Shown here: piece after piece, positions 37,235 through 46,534 of the stretch | Layout: every line of letters starts with the position of its first letter | Position numbering within the stretch: position 1 is the first letter of the stretch | Source of the DNA: a virus | Length of the DNA stretch: 51,321 bases | Strand: one strand, 5' to 3' | Virus record (IMG/VR): IMGVR_UViG_3300021517_000001 | Location: 1 to 51,321 of that record | Position numbers and translations under genes: made by a program | The notes under the pieces: model-generated | What the model saw: only the letters and a program-made list of their open reading frames with translations | The model's database searches: none | What the model was told of the DNA's origin: nothing

Positions 37235-40200
37235 CCCAGTCCCTGCACTTTCCGGATAAATCCGACCGGGCCAATGCTCGAAGCCCAGTCCCCAATTCGC
37301 GGATACCGTTTGCGCGGGTTCGAGACGGCCAGATCGATGGCGTTGAATCCAAAGAAAACAGTTACAGGAGTGCTAGCCCGGACTCCGTCGTACGCGGATT
37401 TAGTGTCAAGAACAGTCCACGCATCCCCGACATTTAAGCTACGCAAGTTTTGCCTTTCGCCTTTGTTATTGATTGCAACCTGGATGATGGTATTGTCCCC
37501 GCTGCTATTCAAGTCGTTAGCAAACGCGTAAGCCGTCCGGGCCGCAAAAGACGCGCCGGGGCTTATTTCTGTCCACGCGGGGCTTCCACCAGACGGGCTA
37601 GAGATGCGGTACTCTTTGAACCCGTCGAACTTGTTTCGAGTTGTGTCGAGCTCGAAGAAGGCATCGTTCAAGTGGATTTCAACGAGGTTGATGTTAGAGA
37701 GGCTGGAGTCATTCCACTGGCCGGTTCCGAAATTGAGCTGGTCGTCTGATCGCAAATATACGACTACGCCAGCGACGTTTTCGATCTCAGAAGCAAAAGT
37801 TTTGTCGATGTCCAGAAACCACCGGTACCGGATTCTTGTGAACCCCATAGACGCGGGAAGGTATTCGGGCTGCAGAACAATTCCAGTGTCAGAATTTCCT
37901 ACAGGGGGGTTATCGATCAGCGTGAACGAAAGCGGCTCGGCGGTGTACAAGAAATCACCTTCGTCATCTATCAAAGCCCAATAGAAGGTCCAAGAGCCGG
38001 ACACATCCCCGGGATGGACGTTGTCCCAGTTGTTCGGGGGGTAGTAGTTAGGCGGCCCTGGAGGATCTCCTGCACACAGCACCCCATTACATTTATAGTA
38101 TAACCGTACCTCTGTTCTGAAAGCAAGTCTCTCAACGGTATGAACATACCCGTCCTCCTGCAGCGGCGTTTTGATAACACTGTGCAGGCCATAATACACA
38201 CTTTGATTGATCGCGGCCGGAGCACTGGAGAGACGTTGCCATGTGCTAGACCCCTCCCCAAAAGGATATTCTTCGAACGAGGTCTGTGTTGTGCTCGTGA
38301 CTTGGTCGTCTAGCAAATTGGCGGAAGCAAACAATGCAGCCGTGTCATGGTTCAGGACTGGGGCAGCCTCAGCAAACTTTGCGCTGGTCCCCGGGTGGTT
38401 ATTGAGGGCCGTAAACGATCCCGCATTTTGCGCTCGAAAGATTTGCCAGCCCCCTAAGAGCAATGCGCCGCAGCAATAGACATCGTCACCAATAATTGTC
38501 GCGGCTAAAGGCTTGTCGAGGCCTCCTCCGTCAGCAGATGCTCCCACAGTGCCGTTGTCATCTGACCCGGAATAAAGTCGCCAGAACTTGGTTCCGTTCA
38601 CGGTAGACCAGGCGGCAAAAATAATGTCAGAACTGTCATGGGGTGTTACGATACACGCTGACCCAAAAAAATCTTCTTGCGGCAAAGACGCGGAATATTC
38701 TTCGGCCCACACAACATCTTCAGCGAAAGCTCTGCCGTCGGCCGTTGAGTATATTCGAATCTCTTCAGCTTCGTCATCATACGCAACGGCAAACAGCTCA
38801 AGATCTCCTGCGGTGTAATTCGAGGTGATGTAATCAGAATCGGGCAAGATTACAAAATCCAAAACTCTCCCGATGAGATTCCCTCGGAAAGATTCCCAGT
38901 GCACAGTCTTCTCGAGCAGAGTGGAAGTTCTTCCGATCTCGCCTAAGCTATTGACCGCAAACATGACGCCGAACTGCGCCTCGCTAAGGTCAGGGAATTC
39001 GGGAATCTTCGGGTCTAAGGGAAGATTTAATTCCGGGAGCCAGCCGTCATAGATCCAATTCCAAGCAGCCGAGCGGGGAATGTTGATCACTTCTCCCGGC
39101 TGACCAAACGCCTCGAGATCAAAATCAACGACAATCCGTTTCTCCCACCCCCGACCCCGTTGAGTCCAAGTCCTTGTGATGTTGGTTGGAACTGCTCGGA
39201 CCGCCTCACCGCCGATGTAAAGAGCTTCGATGTCCAGAAGATACATTTCAGACACATTAGCGCACGTGAAGACGTCGAGGTTTCTATCGACCGTCAGTCG
39301 AACAGTGGGCCTCTCCCGGTTCTCTAAAGCAAACACATTTCCAACGACCTGGCTAGTTCTGCCCTGGTTCTCTGACACGGGCACAATGAATGTCGGAAAC
39401 GTGGGCTTAGACGAGCCTTGAGATGCGTTACGTCCCGGGGCTATCGCGCCGAAAGGGACGGCTTCCGCGCCGCCGTCAAAAGCAAAAGAATACCCAGTAA
39501 CGGACGACACCTTACCTTTCCAGTTAAATCCGGCTTCCAGAGACTCATCAACAGCGTGTCTCTGCTGAAGGGACATACGAGTAGTAAGGCTTGCCCGTTC
39601 TGTGTTACTGAGCCACTTAAACGGATGCTGCTCTAAAACCAGTGCGCCGTCGGACCTGCATCCGACGTTGCCGACAGAGAGGTCCTCGATCGCCTTTATC
39701 TGTCCCCCAAAATTGTCTGCAGGCAGGACGAATGATTGCTTACGAAGCTTTAAGTAGTCGTCAGGCACGATGTAATCATGATTACTTAAGAAGTTCGGAC
39801 AGTGCCAATGAAGGACGTACCAAAGCGCGCCGTAGGGGTTGCTCAACGTGACAGGGATCTCCGCCCAGTTTGTAGGAGTACTCGTCTCGGACATGCTCTG
39901 AGTTGCGATCCCCATATCGAGAATGTACTGCAAGGGGGATTTTATTTCGATCGTAGAATCCGTGATTCCGCGCTGGACTGAATGCGACTTAGCTTCCAGG
40001 TACCCGACGCACTTATCAACAATTACGCCCTCTGACACTTCCTCGCCGCCGAATCTTGGGGTCTCCGCATATAACCACCCTTGCGTGGGGAACGTGAGGT
40101 CTTGTTCGTTAATTGCAGGGGTATTGTCACTGAACCGAATTCGAAGGTCTCGGCCTTTGGGAGTTTCTCGGTCTGAAGCCATGTTGACAGCATACCGGTA

Positions 40201-40962
40201 TGAGAATGGGGCGTCAGCACCGGACCGGGTGCAGATCCAGCGATATGTTCTCGCAGTATGGCTTTTGCCCCCACTGTCAGTGATCGTACATGATATTATA
40301 TAAAAGCCAGGGTCGAATTCGACCTCTATTTCTTCGTCGCTGAGAGAAGACCCCCCTGCAAGTGTTCCTCCGTCGATGTCCCAAACCTGAGCGACTTTGA
40401 TCTTGTTGCCCCACACAAAACTAGACGCGCAAGAGAAGGTCGTTGTGGCGGTATTTGACGGGCCTACAAAAGCCCAGTCCCAGGGACCGACGTTGCAGAC
40501 AGGGTCCGGGTTGATAAGCTGATCTGAGTACGGCACATCAAACAGCTTATAAAAGACCTGGTTGTAGATCCGACTGTAAATGCTGAATAGCGGATAGTGC
40601 TTGATGATCGTAATGTGCTGCCCGGGTTGCAAAGGCAGGCAATAGTTTTCTCCTCTGCCGGGATCTCCTAAACTCTTTGCGTCTATGTACAACGTTGACG
40701 CCCCTGGAGCTTTTCGAACTACCGCGATTCCTACGTCATAAAGCCCCGCAGCCGTCCCAATAAATACCAGCATTCCGGTCTTGATGTTTGCCCAGCCGGA
40801 AGTACTAGCAACTGTCAAAGCTGCCACAGGATAAGTAAAAGTCGTTTGGTTAATTGTCGCTGTCGCGACAACTGTCTTCGGGACAGGTAGAAACACTCTC
40901 TCCGGGATGGTGTGAAGCTCGTCATTCAGTTTGAGTAGGTCGGGGGATCCGATAACAGTCAT
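37231..40962 (-). CDS. large tail tip/host-contact protein
   Basis: A 1,243-residue structural protein following the tape measure, where siphoviruses encode tail hub and host-contact proteins. Residues about 165-250 resemble a PKD/Ig-like fold (FEVEFDPGFYI-type strand, CTITDSGGKSHTARTYRW). About 255-560 carries hub-like text (GWLYAETPRFGGEEVSEGVI, LSNPYGALWYVLHWHCPN). About 660-860 reads like a propeller or sensor-like beta repeat (DLELFAVAYDDEAEEIRIYS, HDSSDIIFAAWSTV), and about 930-1,100 is another beta-rich part. There are no transmembrane segments. Its ATG overlaps the preceding stop. Function in attachment or DNA delivery is inferred from place; I did not recognise an enzymatic domain. 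Confidence 0.7.
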   Translation of the reverse strand: MTVIGSPDLLKLNDELHTIPERVFLPVPKTVVATATINQTTFTYPVAALTVASTSGWANIKTGMLVFIGTAAGLYDVGIAVVRKAPGASTLYIDAKSLGDPGRGENYCLPLQPGQHITIIKHYPLFSIYSRIYNQVFYKLFDVPYSDQLINPDPVCNVGPWDWAFVGPSNTATTTFSCASSFVWGNKIKVAQVWDIDGGTLAGGSSLSDEEIEVEFDPGFYIISCTITDSGGKSHTARTYRWICTRSGADAPFSYRYAVNMASDRETPKGRDLRIRFSDNTPAINEQDLTFPTQGWLYAETPRFGGEEVSEGVIVDKCVGYLEAKSHSVQRGITDSTIEIKSPLQYILDMGIATQSMSETSTPTNWAEIPVTLSNPYGALWYVLHWHCPNFLSNHDYIVPDDYLKLRKQSFVLPADNFGGQIKAIEDLSVGNVGCRSDGALVLEQHPFKWLSNTERASLTTRMSLQQRHAVDESLEAGFNWKGKVSSVTGYSFAFDGGAEAVPFGAIAPGRNASQGSSKPTFPTFIVPVSENQGRTSQVVGNVFALENRERPTVRLTVDRNLDVFTCANVSEMYLLDIEALYIGGEAVRAVPTNITRTWTQRGRGWEKRIVVDFDLEAFGQPGEVINIPRSAAWNWIYDGWLPELNLPLDPKIPEFPDLSEAQFGVMFAVNSLGEIGRTSTLLEKTVHWESFRGNLIGRVLDFVILPDSDYITSNYTAGDLELFAVAYDDEAEEIRIYSTADGRAFAEDVVWAEEYSASLPQEDFFGSACIVTPHDSSDIIFAAWSTVNGTKFWRLYSGSDDNGTVGASADGGGLDKPLAATIIGDDVYCCGALLLGGWQIFRAQNAGSFTALNNHPGTSAKFAEAAPVLNHDTAALFASANLLDDQVTSTTQTSFEEYPFGEGSSTWQRLSSAPAAINQSVYYGLHSVIKTPLQEDGYVHTVERLAFRTEVRLYYKCNGVLCAGDPPGPPNYYPPNNWDNVHPGDVSGSWTFYWALIDDEGDFLYTAEPLSFTLIDNPPVGNSDTGIVLQPEYLPASMGFTRIRYRWFLDIDKTFASEIENVAGVVVYLRSDDQLNFGTGQWNDSSLSNINLVEIHLNDAFFELDTTRNKFDGFKEYRISSPSGGSPAWTEISPGASFAARTAYAFANDLNSSGDNTIIQVAINNKGERQNLRSLNVGDAWTVLDTKSAYDGVRASTPVTVFFGFNAIDLAVSNPRKRYPRIGDWASSIGPVGFIRKVQGLG

Positions 40963-41432
40963 GGGGTCTCCGGGGCGGATACAGCGTTGAAGAAATCAAA
41001 AGGCAGAAACCACAGTTCACCAGCGCGGCGATACTTAGATACTTCAGGCCAGAACACGCGGGCTTGAACTACAATAAAGCCCCCGCCACTAGTAGAATCT
41101 TCGGTCCGAACAGTCACCTGAGCATGCATGGCATCATTGAAAATGTCGGCCTTAAACTGTGCGATCATTCCGGTGGTCCAAGGCCCGAGCACCCAGGTGA
41201 ATTCTCCCCCGCCGAACATGTGTCGTGCGTACCAGGAATCGACCACCGAGGTGTATGGCTGGTATTTGTCTCTGTCTTCTAGCGGCTCAACCCAATCAAG
41301 ATAGTCGCCCATATCCGTCGGGCGGCTGCCGTTGTTGATCGACGAAGCGGCCGTATTTATCTTTGTAATGTCATAGGTGTCGTCTAGCTCTGAAACCGCT
41401 AAAAGACCTGGGGCAATCCTAAACTCACTCAT
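40959..41432 (-). CDS. small tail protein after the tape measure
   Basis: A 157-residue protein, beta-rich with many aromatic residues (DYLDWVEPLEDRDKYQPYTS, WYARHMFGGGEFTWVLGPW, FIVVQARVFWPEVSKYRRAG). Siphoviruses usually encode a distal tail or hub protein here; the size is smaller than a typical Dit protein, so this may be a tail-completion protein. ATGA overlaps couple it to the tape measure before and the large tip protein after. No family name is offered. Confidence 0.6.
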   Translation of the reverse strand: MSEFRIAPGLLAVSELDDTYDITKINTAASSINNGSRPTDMGDYLDWVEPLEDRDKYQPYTSVVDSWYARHMFGGGEFTWVLGPWTTGMIAQFKADIFNDAMHAQVTVRTEDSTSGGGFIVVQARVFWPEVSKYRRAGELWFLPFDFFNAVSAPETP

Positions 41433-44400
41433 GACCTCTTTGCATCCTCCATGCCGGCTATCGCTTGCATCCAGCTTTCCCGGATGGCGTTAATAACGTC
41501 GTCTCGTGACATGCCGTTTCCGATAACAATGTCTCCAGTTGAAATATTGTACATTGGCCCTCCACTGCCTAGTGATGCAGGCAGCCCCTTGGAGGGTTCA
41601 AACTTGACAACTGCTTCGACTTCTCCAGGCCGCAACCTTTCCCCCAGCAAAGCTACAGTCGGGCCGTCAGCCATGGTGATCACACCCTCGTTAGCAAAAG
41701 CGACCCCTCGGAGGGTCTTCTTCGCAGGGCCGGATGTGTTGCCAAAAGCGATGCCCTTCTGTAGAGACTGAGAAGCCAGCCCGGAGATCAGAGATTGCAG
41801 TTGAGTCCGAAGCACCGAGATCGTCGACGTGAACCCTGCTTGCAGGTCGGCATTGATTCTTTGAAATGCCGCTGCCTCTGCCGAGACTCTCGCCTCAGCA
41901 ATTCTCTTCGCGGTGTCGGCTTCTTTCCTGGCGCGTTCGTCGATTTGCTTGGACAGCATTTCGTCTCGAGTGGCCATCTGCTTGGACAGCATTTCGTCCT
42001 GCTTCTTGAGTTGGTCTGTCCGGGCTTTTGCAATGTCTTCGATCTGCTTCTTTTCCGCAGAGTAGCCTGCCATGATTGCAGTCACTCGGTCGCGGAGCTG
42101 TGCCTTCTCAGCCTCAACACGAGTGCGGGCCTGTTCTTCAATCTGCTGCTTCTCAGTTTCAAAAGCTTCTTGTGCCTGTGCCTGTGCCTGCCTGAAAGCT
42201 TCTCCCTGACTGTCGCGAGCTTCTCGGGCTTGCTGTGCAATCTGGTCTAAACGATCGTCGTGCGCTTTTTGAGCCTCTTCGCGCTCAGCAAAGTATTGCT
42301 CCCGCCTCCGAACAACCTCTTCGCTCGCTTCCTGGTCTTCGCTCTTGAGCTTCTCTTCAGCCCGTCTCTTGGCCGCAATAAAGGCGACGACGTCGTTGCG
42401 CTCTTCCGCTTCAGTCAGCGCGAGGCCCAGTTCTTCCAGGATCTTTAGTCTTTCGGCGTTTTGATCGCGGAGCCGTTCCTTCTCCTCTTTATAATAATCG
42501 TCTACAGCCTTACGCTCGTCAGCAAAGAACTTTGCCGTGGCCTCTGCCCGAGCTTTACCTTCTTTATCGTTAATTTGCCTCAGTTTTGCGGCATTGTCAG
42601 ACAAAATCTTGGCCAGGTTGTCCTGGTGCTTTTGCTCTGCCTTCTGCAGTGATTCTAAGGCCTGGGACCGAATTTCAACGATCCGGGCACTAGCTTCCTT
42701 CTCGGCCTCTGTCACTTCTGTAAGAGCCTCTGCAAGCTCTCGGGCGTGCGCGGCATCTATTGCGTCTGACGACAGGAATTGAAACTCGTCATTCAATTCG
42801 GCCAGCCGTTGTTCATATTGTTGAACCTGAGCAGCCGCTTCAGCGCTAGTTTCAGCCAGGGTCCGTACCTCGGGGAGGATTCGATTGATCGCTTCCCGCT
42901 CAGACTCAATTGCATCAAGCCGAGACGTGATCTGTTCAGTCGACCCGCTCCTCATGATTTCGGCGAGTTGCACTTCCTGGCTGACCCGCCGTTCAATAGC
43001 TGTCAACTGTTCTTGAACGGCCTGCAGCTCTGATTGACGAGCTCTTGCAAGTTCGACAGCTGAATCTGTCAGGAGAGATTGCTCATAGGTCAGAGCTTCT
43101 ACCCGGCTTGTATACTCGTCAATGTAATTAGCGGCCGCCTCGCTTTCATCCGCGAGGGGTTCAAGCTCGGCAGTCAATGCCTGAAGAGAGGCGATTTCAG
43201 ATTCGATAGCCTGTCTCCGGACAATAATTTGCTGGTCGTTGCCCTGACGAATTAAATCCTCTACTTGGCGTTGAATCTGTGCTTGCCGAACAAGAGCGTC
43301 TGCCTGCGCGTCAAGAGCAGCTAACCGATCCGCCTCAGCTGTCGCATTAGTTTCGAGAGCCTCGGCGTATAAGGCCAGAAGTTGATTATTACTTTGAAGC
43401 TGGGTGTCAAGTTCCCGCCCAGCGGCAGTCAGAGTTGACAGGCTAATACCCTGATCGCCGTACAGAGCTCTCAGCTCCTCGTTAGCCTGTACCACTCTCA
43501 GCACTTGCTGCTGCCCGAGCTCATCAACCTGTTCGAGAATTAAGGCAATCTGTTGCTGAGCCTCTGCCTGAGTAATAGCGCCAGATTCTAAAGCAGCGTC
43601 AATCTCAGCCAGGTTTTGGGTGATGAGATTGGCCGCTGCAACAGCGAATTGTGTCCCAGCACTCTCAGTCTCCGCGATCAGATCGTACTGTTCTTGAATG
43701 GCTCTGCGACGTGCTTCAATGATAGCATTCTCGGCTTCCAAGGATGCAATGGCGTTTTGAACCTCTTCGGTCGTCCCAGTCGCCAACACTTGAAAGTACC
43801 GTTCCTGCACGTTGAGCGATCGCTCGGTATTTTCTCGAGCGCGGGCCGCTTCTTTAGCCTGGTTAGAATATGAGATTGTGAGTGCCCCGATGACGCCGAC
43901 AATAGGAAGCATTGCAGCGCCCAGTGCAACAAACCCAGCAGCTCCCGCAGACAGGCCGGGAAGGACTTTAGTTAAACCTCCGGCAAATGAATTGACGGCT
44001 GGAGACGCTTCTCGAATTTTTATGCCGACCTGACTGACGCCTTCAGCTAAACGAGGCAGCGCTTCGGCAACAGCGAACCCCTCGGCGCCGAGGTTAATCG
44101 TCCGTTCGAGTTGAGCGCCTCCAGCGCCTCCAGCAAACCCAATCGCCCCCGTGACAGTACGCAGCTGAGACTCAGTGTCTCCGTAAATTCCGACCTCTCG
44201 GGACAGCGAATCGAAGCGTTCCTCAAGGTTTCCCAAAGAGCGGGGCACTCTCTCGATTTGCCTTTCGAGGTCTACGAACTCTTTCGTAAGCTTCGCGACC
44301 TTGGCGGCTTGCTTTTCGTACTCCGGGTCGGTTTGCTCTAGATTGGCTAGCTCGATCCTAGCGTCTGCAATGTCCTTGGACAACAAACGCATTCTTGAGG

Positions 44401-44599
44401 CCATTGCCTCGACTGCTTTAGAAGCGGCATCTAGCTCCCGAGAATCGACCGCAAAGCCCCTGAACGACCCTGACTCACGGGCCTCAGCAAGAACTTTTTG
44501 AACGTCAATGACGTCCTTTTCGAAATTATCTAAAGCCGTAATGCCCGAGACATCTCCGGCTTTAAACCCTACTTCGAATTCAACTTTGCGGTCGACCAT
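41429..44599 (-). CDS. tape measure protein
   Basis: A 1,056-residue, very helical protein that sets tail length and is ejected ahead of DNA. It has a central hydrophobic stretch at about 220-245 (GAAGFVALGAAMLPIVGVIG) and long coiled coils rich in Gln, Glu, Ala and Arg. Residues about 250-660 contain three imperfect repeats of roughly 100 residues, each with a QI...R..AIESE...L-like core (DQQIIVRRQAIESEIASL, TEQITSRLDAIESEREAI). A short direct repeat DEMLSKQ occurs twice near 895-915. The C-terminal 90 residues are less helical (ANEGVITMADGPTVALLGE). AGGGA lies six bases before the ATG. It overlaps the frameshifted chaperone. Confidence 0.88.
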   Translation of the reverse strand: MVDRKVEFEVGFKAGDVSGITALDNFEKDVIDVQKVLAEARESGSFRGFAVDSRELDAASKAVEAMASRMRLLSKDIADARIELANLEQTDPEYEKQAAKVAKLTKEFVDLERQIERVPRSLGNLEERFDSLSREVGIYGDTESQLRTVTGAIGFAGGAGGAQLERTINLGAEGFAVAEALPRLAEGVSQVGIKIREASPAVNSFAGGLTKVLPGLSAGAAGFVALGAAMLPIVGVIGALTISYSNQAKEAARARENTERSLNVQERYFQVLATGTTEEVQNAIASLEAENAIIEARRRAIQEQYDLIAETESAGTQFAVAAANLITQNLAEIDAALESGAITQAEAQQQIALILEQVDELGQQQVLRVVQANEELRALYGDQGISLSTLTAAGRELDTQLQSNNQLLALYAEALETNATAEADRLAALDAQADALVRQAQIQRQVEDLIRQGNDQQIIVRRQAIESEIASLQALTAELEPLADESEAAANYIDEYTSRVEALTYEQSLLTDSAVELARARQSELQAVQEQLTAIERRVSQEVQLAEIMRSGSTEQITSRLDAIESEREAINRILPEVRTLAETSAEAAAQVQQYEQRLAELNDEFQFLSSDAIDAAHARELAEALTEVTEAEKEASARIVEIRSQALESLQKAEQKHQDNLAKILSDNAAKLRQINDKEGKARAEATAKFFADERKAVDDYYKEEKERLRDQNAERLKILEELGLALTEAEERNDVVAFIAAKRRAEEKLKSEDQEASEEVVRRREQYFAEREEAQKAHDDRLDQIAQQAREARDSQGEAFRQAQAQAQEAFETEKQQIEEQARTRVEAEKAQLRDRVTAIMAGYSAEKKQIEDIAKARTDQLKKQDEMLSKQMATRDEMLSKQIDERARKEADTAKRIAEARVSAEAAAFQRINADLQAGFTSTISVLRTQLQSLISGLASQSLQKGIAFGNTSGPAKKTLRGVAFANEGVITMADGPTVALLGERLRPGEVEAVVKFEPSKGLPASLGSGGPMYNISTGDIVIGNGMSRDDVINAIRESWMQAIAGMEDAKRS

Positions 44600-44897
44600 C
44601 CTGCTTCCCTATTTTGATATGTGCTCGTTGTCGTTCAACTTCGTCGTCAAGCCGCAGAATGTCCTTCTGATATGTCAACGGGCCTGAATTAGCTACGTCG
44701 TCCAGCGGAGGCATTACCGTTCGGCCACTCGCGACCCACCGGCGCCATCCGACTTTGACGAGCTCTAAATCATGGAAGAACGTCAACTCTTCTTTTTCGT
44801 AGAGAACCAGCTCCTGCTCGTCCTGTTCTAAGAGACTTGCCTGTTTCGACGCCCAGGCCCGAACGTCTTTCCGGGCTTCGCGTCTGAGGCTAAAAAA
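44580..44897 (-). CDS. GT extension of the tail chaperone, made by -1 frameshift
   Basis: The -1 frame overlapping and following the chaperone ORF at 44828 is open from just after 44897 to a stop at 44580, about 103 codons, with protein-like text (REARKDVRAWASKQASLLEQ, LVLYEKEELTFFHDLELVKV, LTYQKDILRLDDEVERQRA). Heptamer T-TTT-TTA (44891-44897 on the minus strand) is in frame with the chaperone codons GAT TTT TTA, exactly the kind of site used by lambda G/GT and its relatives. The longer product would be about 264 residues and help load the tape measure. There is no independent start with a good ribosome site. Confidence 0.75.
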   Translation of the reverse strand, partial: FFSLRREARKDVRAWASKQASLLEQDEQELVLYEKEELTFFHDLELVKVGWRRWVASGRTVMPPLDDVANSGPLTYQKDILRLDDEVERQRAHIKIGKQDGRPQS

Positions 44898-45373
44898 TCA
44901 GGATCTCCTGCCAGGTTGTCCGGAATCATCTCGGTTTTAGCATGCAGCGGGTCTGCCGGGTAACGGGTCTGAGACTCTACGTAAACTCGGCGCCAGTCAT
45001 TCTGGATGATGACACTGACGCCGTCCATGAACATGTCCCACACAGTACTGAGAATTGCCGGGTCCGGGTTGAGTTCCCCGGTCGTAGGGTTCAGGATAGC
45101 TGTAGACATATACCAACGCCAAAACCGGATAAAGTCTGAAGTGTCCGGATGATCTTCAGCCCGGTCATCGTTGACCGTTACGTCGTACGTTACGGACAAA
45201 ATAAAGGCCAACAATTCAACCACCTGCAGGTCGGTGGGCGTCAATGAGTGGTGTTGCTTAACCGCTTCAATAAGGCGCAACGCACGAGAGTTCGTCCCGT
45301 GCGTCGCAAACCGCATGTGAAAGGACAGCAACCCGTCAGCTACGAGGAACGGACGTGTTGTTGGTGCCAGCAT
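44828..45373 (-). CDS. tail assembly chaperone (G-like)
   Basis: A 181-residue protein directly before the tape measure, in the position of the lambda G/GT chaperones. It is helical and acidic (DGLLSFHMRFATHGTNSRALRLI, DLQVVELLAFILSVTYDVTV, DFIRFWRWYMSTAIL). Near its end, codons GAT TTT TTA make a slippery site at which some ribosomes move back one base into the extension ending at 44580. ATG 45373 is chosen because AAGGGA precedes it and it agrees with the overlap; a start 25 codons upstream is possible. Identity rests on place, size and the frameshift rather than on sequence family. Confidence 0.72.
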   Translation of the reverse strand: MLAPTTRPFLVADGLLSFHMRFATHGTNSRALRLIEAVKQHHSLTPTDLQVVELLAFILSVTYDVTVNDDRAEDHPDTSDFIRFWRWYMSTAILNPTTGELNPDPAILSTVWDMFMDGVSVIIQNDWRRVYVESQTRYPADPLHAKTEMIPDNLAGDPDFLASDAKPGKTFGPGRRNRQVS

Positions 45374-45614
45374 CGGGCTCAGATCCCTTCCGTGCTTCTT
45401 TGGGCCGAAGAGGATCGAACAGTTCCCACTTAATCTTTGTCGGAGCATCGATGACGACGAACCGTCCGGGCAAGCCGGGAACAGGGATCCGATCTATGTT
45501 AGAGCGGGTGTACTTTAACCCGTTGAAAGTGACTTCCGGCCAGGCCTCGATCTTGCCCTTAGATGTCATCGTACCTAACCGCCGCTCAAGTTCCTTGCGT
45601 TCGTCAGAGTTCAT
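45336..45614 (-). CDS. small tail module protein
   Basis: A 92-residue protein between the tail tube protein and the chaperone, which it overlaps by 38 bases. The N-terminal part is charged and helical (DERKELERRLGTMTSKGK), the remainder beta-rich (AWPEVTFNGLKYTRSNIDRIP, GRFVVIDAPTKIKWELFD). GGAGG is four bases before the ATG. No family recognised. Its place suggests tail assembly, perhaps a second small chaperone or a tube-associated protein. Confidence 0.6.
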   Translation of the reverse strand: MNSDERKELERRLGTMTSKGKIEAWPEVTFNGLKYTRSNIDRIPVPGLPGRFVVIDAPTKIKWELFDPLRPKEARKGSEPDAGTNNTSVPRS

Positions 45615-45646
45615 ATAACCTCCAGGTTGCGCCGGATTATACCGAA

Positions 45647-46525
45647 CTACGCCGGGATCGGCTCGAAGTCGGTTTCGTAAAGAATGCCGACTTTAGCTGC
45701 TGCCGCTGGGGCTGCTGACAAAACCACGACGCCGGTCGATGTTGAGACTGATGTAGCCGCAGTAGGCGTCCCGGCGATAACCACCTCGTTGGGTGTATTA
45801 TTGACGGTGACCACATTCGAAGTGGGCAGGAATCCCAGCGTGATTTCGTCCGCGGTAGCGTCACCCAAAAACGTGGTCAGTGCGAGAGGCTTTGGCGTGA
45901 CCAGAGCGTACATCAGCGCACGGTTTTGTTTCAGAGACATCGCCCCATCTTCAAAAGCCAACCCATGAGGCTCGAACTCAGACATGGTTGGCGACACCGT
46001 ATAGGTGACATCCCCAGCAGCCTGGTAAGACATCTGAGGAAATGTCGGCGACACCTGGCAGCGCGGAATGATGTAATGAATGTACAGGTTTTCCCCATCA
46101 CTACCGTCCTCGCGCGACTGGAAGATTGTCGTCAGCATCAAACCCAGCTGAGGGGGAGCCCCCAGGTTTTCGTTGGCCGAAAAGCGACGCCAGCGCTGGT
46201 TCGTCGTTCCGTCGGCGGCTGAGTTCGTCGCAAGAGCGTGAAAGTCGCCGTCGAGATTAGACAGGATTAGGGGGAAGCTTCCGATTTCATTGATGCCGAA
46301 CATGACCTGACCCAGCCAGCGATTGCCCCCAGTCAGGGCCACCACTGTTCGAGTGATTGCTGGAAGAGCCGCCGACCTCGGAAAGGCCAAAAGCTTAGCG
46401 TGCATGGTAGAGCCGTTAGACGCCACTGCCCCGGTAACGCCGTATGAAAACGACCCTGGGCCGGCAAGCCAGACCTGCGCGTGTTCAAGACCTACGACAT
46501 TGCCGGATTTAGATGTTGTAGCCAC
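45647..46525 (-). CDS. major tail tube protein
   Basis: A 292-residue protein. Place (after the tail-terminator-like gene, before chaperones and tape measure) and size fit the tail tube subunit. The first 210 residues look like the tube beta-fold (HAQVWLAGPGSFSYGVTG, WLGQVMFGINEIGSFPLIL, GENLYIHYIIPRCQVSP); the last 60 are a small Ig-like or repeat region (NVVTVNNTPNEVVIAGTPTA, TGVVVLSAAPAAAAKVG), as often appended to tube proteins. The start is GTG with GGAGG four to five bases upstream. It would be one of the most abundant virion proteins. Confidence 0.68.
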   Translation of the reverse strand: MATTSKSGNVVGLEHAQVWLAGPGSFSYGVTGAVASNGSTMHAKLLAFPRSAALPAITRTVVALTGGNRWLGQVMFGINEIGSFPLILSNLDGDFHALATNSAADGTTNQRWRRFSANENLGAPPQLGLMLTTIFQSREDGSDGENLYIHYIIPRCQVSPTFPQMSYQAAGDVTYTVSPTMSEFEPHGLAFEDGAMSLKQNRALMYALVTPKPLALTTFLGDATADEITLGFLPTSNVVTVNNTPNEVVIAGTPTAATSVSTSTGVVVLSAAPAAAAKVGILYETDFEPIPA

Positions 46526-46534
46526 TTGTCCTCC

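Noticed and set aside
44580-44786. Separate 68-codon gene before the tape measure
   Set aside because: Its TTG start has no convincing ribosome site and its frame runs open upstream to the slippery site, so it is the end of the frameshifted chaperone.
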